Assembly (NCBI GenBank): GCA_050946115.1
Contig: JBMNUF010000006.1
Location: forward strand, 73,845 to 137,844
Length of the DNA: 64,000 bases
Direction of reading: 5' to 3'
Source of the DNA: CAYFRC01 sp050946115
GTDB taxonomy: Bacteria; Bacillota; Clostridia; Christensenellales; Aristaeellaceae
Every line of letters starts with the position of its first letter. Within the stretch, counting starts at the first letter, position 1. Of the stretch, positions 8,870 through 18,054 are shown piece by piece. Below the pieces are notes generated by a model. That model made no database searches. It worked only from the letters and a program-made list of their open reading frames with translations, and was not told where the DNA came from. The translations under genes and the position numbers were made by a program.

Positions 8870-9020
8870 CGGAAAATATCAAACACGGCAAAAATATTTG
8901 TACTGTCACGCAATTCTCAACATTATAAAAATAGCGCCTCGGTTTGTTGCACAATATTGCTCTCGTTTTCCCATACTTATGACGCCTCTGCATTCATGCA
9001 ACACGCGCGTAACAAAAACA

Positions 9021-9029
9021 TGCTATGAT
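9021..9029 (+). promoter_or_regulatory. Extended -10 element before the asparagine-synthetase-like gene
   Basis: TGC followed by TATGAT forms an extended -10; no convincing -35 is seen. It overlaps the upstream in-frame ATG at 9025, which argues that this ATG is not the translation start. Confidence 0.45.
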
Positions 9030-9057
9030 ATGGAAAAATGAAAGGAGCGTGCGCTCT

Positions 9058-10605
9058 TTGAAAGGAATTCGCGTGCGAATTGCGCAGAGCCTTTTTGAAA
9101 TTGACGAAGCGGAGAGCCTTTTTCGGCGCGGCGAAAACGAGGTCTGCCTTCTGTGCGGATGCCCGAAGGACATCGATACGGGGCGTATGCTTTCAGGGGA
9201 GGACGCGCTTTCGCTGTTTGGACGGTATCGTGAGACTGTGACGGAGCATATCGCGGGACTGTACACCATGGTTGTGTATATTTCGCCCGCCATGTATGTG
9301 TTTCAGGGGGAAATCAGCGGGATGTCGCCCGTATACTACTTTATAACAGATGGCGGGTTGACCGTTGACACCTCCTTAAAGCGCCTTGTGCGCGACATTC
9401 CTGCGCCGAGGAAGCTCAACTGGCGCGCGCTCGACCCCTTTTTCAAAACGGGGCTGCTTCCGGACGACTGTACGCTTTGCGAAGGCATCCGGCGCGTCCC
9501 GCCGCAAAAAGCGCTCCGCTACGATACGCAAACGAGGGCTGTGCGCCTGACCGCCCCGAAATACAGCAGGCGAAAGGCGACTGTTCCGCATAGCTTCGAG
9601 GAATACGGGCAGCGGCTGGAATGCGCCGTATACGCCGCGAAAGAGGATACCCCTGCGGCGACGGCGCTTTCGGGGGGCTTCGATTCGAACCTGATCCTGT
9701 GGGCGCTTCGGAACGAACCGGAAATCGCTTGCTTTACGATCGGCGGCAAGCGCGGTAAGGACGAAACGAAAACGGCGGAGGAAATCGCCGCCCAGTATGA
9801 AAACGTGCGCCTCAAAAAAGCGCTCGTAGATGAAAATGCGCTCGCGTACTTTCCCGATATCGTGCTGCGTTTGGACGGCATCGTGTTTGAAAGCGGCGTA
9901 TTTCTGCAATACCGCCTCGCACAATTCCTCGCCGAAAACGGGATACGTGCGTGCGTATTCGGCGAGTGCGCGGATGAAAACATGCAGGCGACAAACGCGC
10001 TGCCGTTTGAAAAACGCCTTCCCGGGCTTCCCGCGCGGCGAAAGGCGTGGCTCGTTTTGACGAAAAACGCGTTGATGATGTCGTCCTTCGGGATCACGCC
10101 GAAGTATCCCTATTTTGAGGAGAGCTTTTTGCAGACGGCGCGCGCGATGTACAGGCGAAACGGCACGGAGAAAATGTACCACAAGCGGGCGGCGAGGCAT
10201 TTTTTGCCGGAGAGCATTTATCAAAAATTCGCCTCGACCGGCGGGAGCACCCACCTTTCCGCCCTCTTCGCGGACGATAAGGCGCTCGATTCCCTGATCC
10301 AATCCGCGCTTTCCTGCGACATACACGATGCAAAGCGCCCCGTGCGCTACCACAACGGCGTGAAGGAGTCGCGCATCGAATATGCACTGCGCGTATTGTT
10401 CGTGCATCTGTTTCGGGAGCTCTTCCTGTCGGGCGCATACGACGAGGCTTTGAGAGAAGGGACGATAGAAAAACCGCTTTCGGAGTTCTTATCGGGAATC
10501 CCTCTGAAAGAAAATCAGAAGTTCGGCAGACTAAAGATCGATTTTATGAACAGCATCTATCGGCGCGCGTTGAAATACGCCTCAAAACTGTTTTGCAGGG
10601 CGTAG
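9058..10605 (+). CDS. Asparagine synthetase-like amide ligase, no glutaminase cysteine
   Basis: AsnB-type protein of 515 aa. The C-terminal ATP-pyrophosphatase domain begins near residue 190 with the PP-loop ALSGGFDSNLI (about 203-213) and keeps a GECADE block equivalent to GEGADE of AsnB. The N-terminal third resembles the AsnB glutaminase fold (YFITDGGLTVDTSLKRLVRD) but is shortened and has no Cys at position 2 for any possible start, so ammonia release from glutamine is unlikely. The start is taken as TTG at 9058, ten bases after AAAGGAG, because the ATG at 9025 lies in the promoter. Similar degenerate AsnB proteins act as lasso-peptide cyclases or other amide-forming enzymes, but no RiPP partner gene is next to it. 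The substrate is unknown. Confidence 0.75.
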   Translation: MKGIRVRIAQSLFEIDEAESLFRRGENEVCLLCGCPKDIDTGRMLSGEDALSLFGRYRETVTEHIAGLYTMVVYISPAMYVFQGEISGMSPVYYFITDGGLTVDTSLKRLVRDIPAPRKLNWRALDPFFKTGLLPDDCTLCEGIRRVPPQKALRYDTQTRAVRLTAPKYSRRKATVPHSFEEYGQRLECAVYAAKEDTPAATALSGGFDSNLILWALRNEPEIACFTIGGKRGKDETKTAEEIAAQYENVRLKKALVDENALAYFPDIVLRLDGIVFESGVFLQYRLAQFLAENGIRACVFGECADENMQATNALPFEKRLPGLPARRKAWLVLTKNALMMSSFGITPKYPYFEESFLQTARAMYRRNGTEKMYHKRAARHFLPESIYQKFASTGGSTHLSALFADDKALDSLIQSALSCDIHDAKRPVRYHNGVKESRIEYALRVLFVHLFRELFLSGAYDEALREGTIEKPLSEFLSGIPLKENQKFGRLKIDFMNSIYRRALKYASKLFCRA

Positions 10606-10612
10606 GGTGTAT

Positions 10613-12004
10613 TCATGCGCCCTTCCACGCGCGCTTCCACTTCCCGCTGCGGAAGCGGAGATAAAACAGGATGCCGCGCACGAAGAGGTCTGCCGCCATG
10701 CCGAACCACGCGCCGCGAAGCCCCAGCCCCATGGGATAGGCGAGGAACCAGCTCGTGCCGAGGCGAATGCCCCACATGGAGAAGGCATCGATGAGAAACA
10801 CGGTCTTTGCATCGCCCGCGCCGTTGAGCGCGCCCGAGAGCACGATCGAAAGCCCGAAAAACGGCTCGACGAACGCCACGATGCGAAGCACCCGTATGCC
10901 TTCCTCGATGACGGCGGGATCGTTGGAAAAGAGGCGAATCAGGGGATCGGCGCAGGTGAACAGCACGATGCCGCCAATGGCCATGATGCCAAAACCGATG
11001 CGCGCGATGAGCCGACCGAAGGATTCCGCCCTATCCTCCCTTTTTGCGCCGAGTGCCTGCCCAATGAGCGTGCTCGCGCACGTGGAAACGCCGTATGCGG
11101 GGAGATAGGAGAGGCTCTCCGCAGTAATTGCTAAGTGATGCGCAGCTAACTGCACCGTGCCGAGGTTTGTTACCATCGCGGTCATGCAAACCTGCCCCAA
11201 GGACATGAACGTGCGCTCCATTGCGGCGGGAAGGGCGATTTTGAATGCATCGCGCAGGAGCGACCTGTCGAAGCGAAACGCCTTTTGAAAGCGGACGCGG
11301 ATGATGCTATTGCCCCTGAGCAGGTAAATGCCCATGAAGGTCGCCGCCGTGACATGGCACAGCGCGGTCGCGATGGCGGCGCCCTTTACGCCGAGTCCTG
11401 CGCCGTAAACCCAAAATTCGTATCCGAACAGCGAGAGTTTGCGCGTTTCAAAGATCAAAAAGAAATTACCGACGACGTTGACGGCGTTTGCCGCCATGTT
11501 GATGCGCATGGGAACGCGCATATTGCCCGACGCGCGGATGACGCTCGAAAATACGGCGCCGAACGTCTGAAACAGCATCGCGCTTCCGCCGATGCGCAGA
11601 TAAACGGATGCGTTCGGGCGCACATCCTCCGCGGCGTTCAGCCACGCGGGGAGGTGCGGCGCGAGGGTGAATGCGAGCAGAGACAGCGTAAGCCCCAACA
11701 GCCCTCCGCAGGCGATGGCATGCTTCACCGCACTCTGCGCGACATCAGGCTTCCCCGCGCCGATGTTTCGCGCGACGAGGAACGCAAAGCCGACGCCCGT
11801 CGCACTCATGAGCCCGCCGACGAGCCACATGGTAGAGGCGCTGACGGCGACGGCTGCGGTTGCGCCCACGCCATAGAAGCCGAGCATGGCAGTATCCACG
11901 TATCCCGCGAGCGAAAGCAGTATCTGCTCCAAAATCGCGGGCGCGCTGAGCAGCATCACGGTGCGCAGGGGCGTCGAGCCCCTGTTCAAAACGGTGTTGT
12001 TCAT
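10613..12004 (-). CDS. MATE family efflux transporter
   Basis: Sodium- or proton-driven multidrug exporter of the MATE (NorM/DinF) family, 463 aa with about 12 predicted membrane segments in two halves. Typical blocks are APAILEQILLSLAGYVDTAM near the N-terminus (residues 20-39) and GALNGAGDAKTVF in the C-terminal half. The ATG start at 12004 follows GGACGG. Its stop lies 7 bp from the stop of the converging ligase gene with no room for a separate terminator. It has its own divergent promoter. The substrate is not predictable. Confidence 0.92.
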   Translation of the reverse strand: MNNTVLNRGSTPLRTVMLLSAPAILEQILLSLAGYVDTAMLGFYGVGATAAVAVSASTMWLVGGLMSATGVGFAFLVARNIGAGKPDVAQSAVKHAIACGGLLGLTLSLLAFTLAPHLPAWLNAAEDVRPNASVYLRIGGSAMLFQTFGAVFSSVIRASGNMRVPMRINMAANAVNVVGNFFLIFETRKLSLFGYEFWVYGAGLGVKGAAIATALCHVTAATFMGIYLLRGNSIIRVRFQKAFRFDRSLLRDAFKIALPAAMERTFMSLGQVCMTAMVTNLGTVQLAAHHLAITAESLSYLPAYGVSTCASTLIGQALGAKREDRAESFGRLIARIGFGIMAIGGIVLFTCADPLIRLFSNDPAVIEEGIRVLRIVAFVEPFFGLSIVLSGALNGAGDAKTVFLIDAFSMWGIRLGTSWFLAYPMGLGLRGAWFGMAADLFVRGILFYLRFRSGKWKRAWKGA

Positions 12005-12036
12005 AATTCCGTCCTTTATTTATCGTGCTACGCAAA

Positions 12037-12065
12037 AGTATACAAATTCGAGGGTGAAAAGTCAA
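12037..12065 (-). promoter_or_regulatory. Sigma-A promoter of the MATE gene
   Basis: On the minus strand TTGACT and TATACT are 17 bp apart, about 33 bp before the MATE ATG. It overlaps head-to-head with the glycerate kinase promoter. Confidence 0.75.
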
Positions 12066-12073
12066 GAGAATCA

Positions 12074-12082
12074 TGGTATAAT
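12074..12082 (+). promoter_or_regulatory. Extended -10 promoter of the glycerate kinase operon
   Basis: TGG plus TATAAT at 12077-12082; the hexamer 17 bp upstream (GTGAAA) is a weak -35. The start codon is 35 bp downstream. Confidence 0.6.
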
Positions 12083-12116
12083 GCAGTCGATGATTCTGCG
12101 AAGGGAGGGCGAAACC

Positions 12117-13253
12117 ATGCGCGCGGTGATAGCGACGGATTCCTATAAGGGCTGCCTGTCGTCATTCGATGTGGGAAGGGCGATGGGAAAAGGGCTGCAC
12201 AGAGCGGGCATTTCCGATACAGAGATCGTCCCCATCGCGGATGGCGGCGAAGGGTTTACCGAGGCGCTGCTTGCGGCGCTGGGCGGCGAGGAAGTCGTTT
12301 GCGCAGCGCACGATGCGCTCATGCGCCCCATACAGGCGAAGTGGGTTCTGCTGCGCGACGGGGAAACCGCCGTCATCGAGATGGCGGCCTGCGCGGGGCT
12401 TCCGCAGATCGCGCCCGAAGAGCGCGACCCGATGGCGGCGACCACCTACGGCGTAGGAGAGATACTCCTTTCTGCCATGGACCGCGGCGCGAAGCGCATA
12501 CTTCTCGGGCTCGGCGGCAGCGCGACCACGGACGGCGGCTGCGGCATGGCGCGCGCACTGGGCTTTTCGTTTTTGGGCAAGCACGGAAATGAAACGGCGG
12601 AGGGCGGCGCGCACCTGCGCGAGATCGCAAGCATCGACTCCTCACACGCAGACAAAAGGCTGAAAGACCTCCGCGTGACGGCGGTGTGCGATGTCGTAAA
12701 CACTCTATGCGGAAAGGACGGCGCTGCATATGTGTTTTCCCCGCAAAAGGGCGCAAACAGCGAGCAGGTGCGCCTTCTCGACGAAGGGCTTTGCGCATTC
12801 GGCGCCGTTTTGAAGCGCGATATGGGGCTCGACGTGTTTTCCCTGCCGGGCGGCGGCGCGGCGGGCGGCCTCGGCGCGGGGGCTGCGGCGTTCTTGGGGG
12901 CGAATCTCGAAAAGGGCTTTTCGATCGTCGCGAGGGAAACGCGCCTCGCGGAAAAAATCGCGCGGGCGGATTTGGTGCTGACCGGCGAGGGTAGAACGGA
13001 CGGGCAGACGGCGTCAGGAAAAGCGCCCATGGGCGTTGCAATGATTGCAAAGGCGCACAATGTGCCGTGCATCCTCCTCTCGGGCGCACTGGGCGAAGGA
13101 TATGAGGCACTCTACGATTGCGGCGTGACGGCCGCCTTCAGCGTGTCGGACGGCGCGATATCGCTCGAGGATTCGATGAAACGGGCGAAGAAGCTCATCG
13201 AACGGTGCGCCCTTGCGGTCGGAAGAATCATGGCAGAGAGGGAATCACGATGA
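12117..13253 (+). CDS. glxK: Glycerate 2-kinase (GarK/GlxK family)
   Basis: Type I glycerate kinase, 378 aa, phosphorylating D-glycerate with ATP to feed glycolysis. The N-terminal signature DSYKGCLSSFDVGRAMGKG and the block VPIADGGEGF with the following T (residues 36-46) are diagnostic of the family. ILLGLGGSATTDGGCGMARA and LPGGGAAGGLGAGAAAF are the other conserved glycine-rich blocks, and LTGEGRTDGQTASGKAP closes the active site. The start is ATG at 12117, eight bases after GGGAGGG; the frame is open upstream but passes through the promoter. It overlaps the next gene by 4 bp (ATGA), so the three genes to 14322 are one unit. Confidence 0.93.
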   Translation: MRAVIATDSYKGCLSSFDVGRAMGKGLHRAGISDTEIVPIADGGEGFTEALLAALGGEEVVCAAHDALMRPIQAKWVLLRDGETAVIEMAACAGLPQIAPEERDPMAATTYGVGEILLSAMDRGAKRILLGLGGSATTDGGCGMARALGFSFLGKHGNETAEGGAHLREIASIDSSHADKRLKDLRVTAVCDVVNTLCGKDGAAYVFSPQKGANSEQVRLLDEGLCAFGAVLKRDMGLDVFSLPGGGAAGGLGAGAAAFLGANLEKGFSIVARETRLAEKIARADLVLTGEGRTDGQTASGKAPMGVAMIAKAHNVPCILLSGALGEGYEALYDCGVTAAFSVSDGAISLEDSMKRAKKLIERCALAVGRIMAERESR

Positions 13254-13615
13254 ATAAGGGCGCCCCGCACTGGGGGCTTGTACTGCTGATCGAGGGCATC
13301 CTCATGCTCATCGCGACGTTTTTGCTCACGATGCTCACGGTGTTCGTGGGAAATGATGCGCCGTATTTCTACCGCATCGTGTATTGGGGGCTGCTTCCGA
13401 TATTGGGCGCATTGCTCTCGTATAAATCGGTCATGGCGGGGGTAAACAACTATGCGGCGTGGGTGATGATCCCGCCTATGTTTACTTTGGGCCACTATTT
13501 GGCGGTCTTTCTCCTGCCCAAGGCGAGCTATATGCTGCTCTGCGCGTTTGCGGGCATCGTAGGTTCTGCAGCGGGATATGAAGCGGACAGGCGCAGGAAC
13601 GGAGGAAAGCATTGA
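13250..13615 (+). CDS. Small integral membrane protein, unknown function
   Basis: 121 aa with four predicted membrane segments (about residues 8-31, 41-64, 69-88 and 92-108) and a short basic C-terminus (YEADRRRNGGKH). I do not recognise a family. The ATG start overlaps the glycerate kinase stop and follows GAGAGGG. Its stop overlaps the TTG start of the sigma-like gene. Tight coupling suggests that it works with that protein, perhaps as a membrane partner (inference). Confidence 0.7.
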   Translation: MNKGAPHWGLVLLIEGILMLIATFLLTMLTVFVGNDAPYFYRIVYWGLLPILGALLSYKSVMAGVNNYAAWVMIPPMFTLGHYLAVFLLPKASYMLLCAFAGIVGSAAGYEADRRRNGGKH

Positions 13616-14322
13616 AGGAACGATATGACGACCCGTCGGTCTTCGCGGCAAAGGCATCGCAGAACCTTCGGGAGATGGCGCGCATGGCGCACGCGATCAC
13701 GGGGAACCGCGAAATCGCCGTCTATATCACGCAGATCGCGCTGCGGGAGGCGTATTTTCGGCGCGCGGAATGGGCGAGCAAAATGCCCGTGCGTGAGGGG
13801 CTCGAAAGGACGCTCGTCGCCGTGGCGTGTCAGGAGCTCGCGCGCATGCGAAAAGCGGGCGAATTTGAGGCGGACTGGACGCCCGAATTCCAGGGCGAAT
13901 CCAAGGTCATCCAAAGGCTGTCGCGCGAGGATAATACCTCCCTTCGCGCGATGGTCATGGAGTACGGCTGCGGCATGTCGCGCGGGCAGATCGCGCGCGC
14001 GCTCGGCATTCCCCTGCGCACGGTGCAAAAAATCCAAAGGCGGCGCCGGAAAAGGCTTTCCATCCTGCAGGGTAGCGCCGCAAGCGCAGAGGATATGCTG
14101 GAACAGATTGCCGCAGCGATGCTTACCGGCGAACACGGCGCGGAATTTGACGTCGGTATGCTCCTTCGCGCGTTCGAGCGCGACATCTACGCACGCCCCA
14201 CAGAGCGGCGGCTCCCCATCCGGCAGATACTCATCGCGATCTCCAAGGTCGCGGGCGTGCTGATTCTGGCGGCGCTCGTGTGGCTTGCCTGTATTTTAAC
14301 CGCACCGGAAACCCTTCCGTAA
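13612..14322 (+). CDS. Sigma-factor-like DNA-binding protein with C-terminal membrane anchor
   Basis: 236 aa, TTG start with GGAGG upstream, overlapping the previous stop. Residues 30-80 resemble a divergent region 2 of an ECF-type sigma factor. Residues 119-147 (GCGMSRGQIARALGIPLRTV, then QKIQRRRRKRL) look like the region 4 helix-turn-helix with a basic recognition part. A single membrane segment lies near 206-228, before only a few residues. The middle part (150-200) is acidic and could act as a built-in anti-sigma segment. A sigma-like HTH tethered to the membrane is unusual. It could equally be an RNA-polymerase-independent regulator. Function is unknown. Confidence 0.6.
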   Translation: MKERYDDPSVFAAKASQNLREMARMAHAITGNREIAVYITQIALREAYFRRAEWASKMPVREGLERTLVAVACQELARMRKAGEFEADWTPEFQGESKVIQRLSREDNTSLRAMVMEYGCGMSRGQIARALGIPLRTVQKIQRRRRKRLSILQGSAASAEDMLEQIAAAMLTGEHGAEFDVGMLLRAFERDIYARPTERRLPIRQILIAISKVAGVLILAALVWLACILTAPETLP

Positions 14323-14333
14323 AGCGCCGTGGC

Positions 14334-14362
14334 TTGACAACGGGCGCAATCGGGCATATCAT
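14334..14362 (+). promoter_or_regulatory. Sigma-A promoter of the ABC exporter operon
   Basis: Consensus TTGACA and TATCAT with a 17-bp spacer, 33 bp before the exporter ATG, which is preceded by GAGGAGG. Confidence 0.8.
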
Positions 14363-14394
14363 AGACAGGGAAGCAATCTGAGGAGGAGAAAATT

Positions 14395-16173
14395 ATGGCG
14401 CAGCGCCAAAGGACACCGCACACTCTTTCCCGGACGATCTATCTTTGGAAACGGTTCGCCCCCTACTTTCGGCCGTATCTTCGCACGCTCATCTTCGACC
14501 TGTTCTGCGCGTCGCTCACGACGGTCTGTGAACTCGTGCTGCCGATGATCGTAAAGTATCTTACGGAGATGGGCATGAACAACCTGGACGCGCTCACGGT
14601 GCAGACGGTCGCTTCCATCGGCGTGTTGTACATTTCGCTCAGGCTCCTGGATGTCGCGGCGAATTTCTATATGTCGTCCATGGGGCATATCATGGGCTGC
14701 TGGATCGAGCGCGACCTCAGGCGCGACATGTTCGCGCATTTGCAAAAGCTCCCGCATTCGTATTACGACAACACGAAAATCGGGCAGATCATGTCCCGCA
14801 TCACGACGGACCTCAACGACGTGACGGAATTCGCGCACCATTTTCCGGAGATGCTCTTCATCACGGTCATCAAACTCGTCGTTTCCTTTATCATCCTCTC
14901 GAGGCTCAATGTAACCTTCACGCTGATCATCTTTGCGATGCTGCCGTTTTTCCTGCTCGCATCGACCTATTTCAACAGGCATATGCGGAAAGCGTTTGCG
15001 GATTCCAGAAGGCAGTTGGGCGAACTCAACGCCTCGGTGGAGGACAGCCTGCTGGGCATCCGCGTGGTGAAATCGTTCGCAAACGAGACGATCGAGGAAG
15101 AGAAGTTTCGGGAAGGAAACGAGCTTTTCCTCAAGATCAAAAAGCATATGTACTGGTGGATGGCGGCGTTCCATTCCTCCACGCGCTTTTTCGACGGCAT
15201 GATGTATATCTCGGTCGTCGTTGTGGGCGCCCTGTTCATGATCGATCGCAAGATTACCGCCCCGGACCTCGTCGCGTACCTGCTCTACGTCAACACGCTG
15301 CTCGCGTCCGTGCGCTCCATCGCTGATTTTATGGAGCAGTTCCAGCGCGGCATGACGGGCATCGAGCGGTTCGTGGAGGTCATGGACGAGGAGATCACGG
15401 TGAACGATCTCCCCGAAGCGGCGGAGATGGACGAGGTCAAGGGGGAAATCGAGCTCAGAAGCGTATCCTTCCGCTACAGCGACAACGCGAAGGACGTGCT
15501 CGCGGATATTTCGCTGCACGTCAAGGCGGGGGAGACGGTCGCGCTCGTGGGCCCTTCCGGCGGCGGCAAGACGACGCTTTGCAACCTCATTCCGCGCTTT
15601 TACGACGTGAACGAGGGCGAGATTCTGATCGACGGGCGCGACATCCGCGAATTCACGCTCAAATCGCTGCGCGAACACATCGGCGTCGTCCAGCAGGACG
15701 TGTACCTGTTTTCGGGCAGCGTGTACGACAACATCGTCTACGGCAGCCCCGGCGCGACGCGCGAAAAGGTCGTCGAGGCGGCGAAGATGGCGGGCGCGCA
15801 CGAGTTCATTTCGGCGCTCAAGGACGGATACGACACCTACGTCGGCGAGCGCGGGCTGAAACTCTCGGGCGGACAAAAGCAGCGCATCTCGATCGCGCGC
15901 GTGTTCCTGAAAAACCCGCCGATCCTGATCCTCGACGAGGCGACGAGCTCGCTCGACAACGAATCTGAACAGATCGTGCAGCAGTCGCTCGAAACGCTCA
16001 TGAAGGGCAGAACCACCTTTACCATCGCGCACAGGCTCACGACCATTCGCGGCGCGAAGCTCATCTTGGTGCTTACGGACAAGGGCATCGAGGAGAAGGG
16101 GACGCACGAAGAACTCATGCAAAAGGGCGGGCTGTATCACGACCTGTACAGCATGTACACCACGGAGACTTGA
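14395..16173 (+). CDS. ABC exporter half-transporter (MdlB/MsbA type)
   Basis: 592-aa fusion of an ABC type IV membrane domain (six segments, residues about 20-310) and an ATPase domain (about 345-585). Walker A is GPSGGGKTT near 388, the Q-loop follows as VVQQDVYLFSGSV, the signature is LSGGQKQRIS near 492 and Walker B is ILILDEATSSLD. The H-loop histidine is in TIAHRLTTI. All catalytic residues are present, so it should be active as a homodimer. The substrate is unknown. The first of three coupled genes; the next start is 3 bp after its stop. Confidence 0.93.
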   Translation: MAQRQRTPHTLSRTIYLWKRFAPYFRPYLRTLIFDLFCASLTTVCELVLPMIVKYLTEMGMNNLDALTVQTVASIGVLYISLRLLDVAANFYMSSMGHIMGCWIERDLRRDMFAHLQKLPHSYYDNTKIGQIMSRITTDLNDVTEFAHHFPEMLFITVIKLVVSFIILSRLNVTFTLIIFAMLPFFLLASTYFNRHMRKAFADSRRQLGELNASVEDSLLGIRVVKSFANETIEEEKFREGNELFLKIKKHMYWWMAAFHSSTRFFDGMMYISVVVVGALFMIDRKITAPDLVAYLLYVNTLLASVRSIADFMEQFQRGMTGIERFVEVMDEEITVNDLPEAAEMDEVKGEIELRSVSFRYSDNAKDVLADISLHVKAGETVALVGPSGGGKTTLCNLIPRFYDVNEGEILIDGRDIREFTLKSLREHIGVVQQDVYLFSGSVYDNIVYGSPGATREKVVEAAKMAGAHEFISALKDGYDTYVGERGLKLSGGQKQRISIARVFLKNPPILILDEATSSLDNESEQIVQQSLETLMKGRTTFTIAHRLTTIRGAKLILVLTDKGIEEKGTHEELMQKGGLYHDLYSMYTTET

Positions 16174-16175
16174 CG

Positions 16176-17306
16176 ATGAACCTCAGGGACAGACTCCGCG
16201 CCATATCCCATCAGCAGCCGAAAAAGCCCGTGCGGCTTCACAGTGGGCTCGTCGTGCGCGAAAGCTTGGAAGAAATGCCGCCCATGCCGTTAGATGCGCA
16301 GGGGCTCTCCCGCATGGGGTTTGACGATACGAGCATCGGAAACGCCATCTACCTCGATACGGAGACGACTGGGCTTTCGGGCGGCGTGGGGACGCTCGCC
16401 TTCATGGTCGGCATCGGGCGGCGCGAGGGGAACCTGTTCCACATCACGCAGTACATGCTCTCCGATTATTCGGACGAAGCGGAAATGCTCCGCATCGTGG
16501 CGGAATCGTTACGGCGGGCGGACACGGTGGTGACGTTTAACGGCAGGGCGTTCGATATGCCGCTTCTGGCATCGCGCTACACGTTGCTGCGCGAGGAGGA
16601 GCCGTTTCCCGAAGCGCGCCAGCTCGACCTGCTCTTTCCCGCGCGGCGGCTCTACAAGAGGCGGCTCGGGAGCTGCAGGTTTTCCGTGTTGGAGGAGGCG
16701 CTGCTCGACATGGGGCGCGAGGACGACCTCCCCGGCAGCGTTGCCCCGAAGCGCTTTTTCGACTATCTGAAGACGGGAGACAGCGCGCCGCTTGAAGACG
16801 TGCTGCGCCACAACCGGCAAGACGTATTGTCCATGCCGTATCTGCTGAACGTCTTGTGCGCGGCATATGCGGACCCTGCGGGGCAGGAGCACAGGCTCGA
16901 CCTGTACAGCATGGGGCGTGCGATGGAGCGCCTCGGGCAGCGGGAGCAGGCGAAGGCGTGCTTTCTGCTCGCGGGGCAGAGCGTTCCAAAGACCTCTATC
17001 GAAAACCTGCGCGCCCAATCCCTCGTCGCGGACGCGAACCGCGCGCTGTCGGGCATATACCGCAGGGAGGGCGATCTTGAAAACGCCGAGCGCATATGGC
17101 GGATGATGGTGGACAAGGGCTATGCGGGCATCATGCCGTATGTCGAGCTTTCAAAGCTGTTTGAGCACCGGAAGAAGGACTGCGGGGCGGCTCTAAAATA
17201 CGCAGAAACTGCCCTTGCAAAGGCAAGGGCACACGAAAAGGACGAAATCGGGCGGCGCATAGCGCGCCTGCGCGCAAAAATCGAAAAAGGAGACGGAAAG
17301 ACATGA
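16176..17306 (+). CDS. YprB-like RNase H-fold exonuclease with TPR-like tail
   Basis: 376 aa. The N-terminal part matches the YprB family of RNase H-like 3'-5' exonucleases: ExoI motif YLDTETTGLSGG near residue 60, ExoII motif VTFNGRAFDMPLL near 120 and ExoIII region HNRQDVLSMPYLL near 212, giving the acidic D, E, D, D set. The C-terminal 130 residues are helical and TPR-like. The ATG at 16176 is chosen over an overlapping TTG at 16170 because GGAG lies nine bases before it. It overlaps the next gene by 4 bp. The substrate is unknown. Confidence 0.82.
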   Translation: MNLRDRLRAISHQQPKKPVRLHSGLVVRESLEEMPPMPLDAQGLSRMGFDDTSIGNAIYLDTETTGLSGGVGTLAFMVGIGRREGNLFHITQYMLSDYSDEAEMLRIVAESLRRADTVVTFNGRAFDMPLLASRYTLLREEEPFPEARQLDLLFPARRLYKRRLGSCRFSVLEEALLDMGREDDLPGSVAPKRFFDYLKTGDSAPLEDVLRHNRQDVLSMPYLLNVLCAAYADPAGQEHRLDLYSMGRAMERLGQREQAKACFLLAGQSVPKTSIENLRAQSLVADANRALSGIYRREGDLENAERIWRMMVDKGYAGIMPYVELSKLFEHRKKDCGAALKYAETALAKARAHEKDEIGRRIARLRAKIEKGDGKT

Positions 17307-18049
17307 GTTTTATGGCGGATTGGACGGGCAGGAAGGCATACAAGCTCCACATCGAGGGAAACCAGCTGAGCGATAAGCAGGAGTATGAGAGGGCGCAGGA
17401 AAAGCACCTCGCCGCGGCGGAACTGTACCAAAAGGCGGTAGACGGCGGGATGAATAAGGCCGTCATCCTGATGGCGTACGGCGTTTTGCTCCTGCGGTTC
17501 GGGCGGTATTCCGAGGCGAGGGAGATCATGCTGCGCGTCGAAAAGATGCCGAACCTCAAGAAGGACGAGAAGAAGCAGCTGCGGCTGAATTACGCGATCT
17601 GCCTGTGGAAGATGGGCGAACTTGACCGCGCGATAGAGCAGATGAAGTACGCATCGGGCGACGGGAAAAACAGCATGATCTACGGCTCCCTTGGCTACAT
17701 GCTCATCGAAAAGGCGCGCCAGACGGGCGACTTCACAGAGGCGGAAGCCTTTAACCTGGAGGCGCTCGACTACGACGATGAGGACGCCGTCGTCTTGGAC
17801 AACCTCGGGCAGATGTACCTTTCGATGGGGGACAGGGAAAAGGCGTTTGATTTTTTCAAGCGCGCGCACGAGGAAAAGCCCTCGCAGGTGGATACGCTGT
17901 ACTACCTTTCGCGCCTGTACGCCGAGGACGGAGAGATCGAAACCGCGAAAAAGATGCTGACGCGCGCCCTCTCCGGCAACTACTCCGCGCTGTGCACCAC
18001 CACGCGCGAACAGGCGGAGGAAGCCTTAAAGGCGTTGGAAAACCGATAA
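17303..18049 (+). CDS. Tetratricopeptide repeat protein
   Basis: 248 aa, almost all helical repeats. TPR-type units are visible at about residues 55-85 (AYGVLLLRFGRYSEAREIML), 90-125 (YAICLWKMGELDRAIEQM) and 165-200 (NLGQMYLSMGDREKAFDFF). No signal peptide or catalytic domain is seen, so it is a cytoplasmic adaptor. It is the last gene of the exporter-YprB-TPR unit, followed directly by a strong terminator. The partner is unknown. Confidence 0.85.
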   Translation: MSFMADWTGRKAYKLHIEGNQLSDKQEYERAQEKHLAAAELYQKAVDGGMNKAVILMAYGVLLLRFGRYSEAREIMLRVEKMPNLKKDEKKQLRLNYAICLWKMGELDRAIEQMKYASGDGKNSMIYGSLGYMLIEKARQTGDFTEAEAFNLEALDYDDEDAVVLDNLGQMYLSMGDREKAFDFFKRAHEEKPSQVDTLYYLSRLYAEDGEIETAKKMLTRALSGNYSALCTTTREQAEEALKALENR

Positions 18050-18054
18050 AAAAC

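Noticed and set aside
8808..8993. N-terminal extension of the MalF-type permease
   Set aside because: Contains the promoter at 8841-8869; the ATG at 8807 has a strong ribosome site.
14359..16140. 593-codon open frame on the minus strand
   Set aside because: Antisense shadow of the ABC exporter, whose motifs are all in the plus frame; the GC-rich codon bias keeps the opposite frame open.
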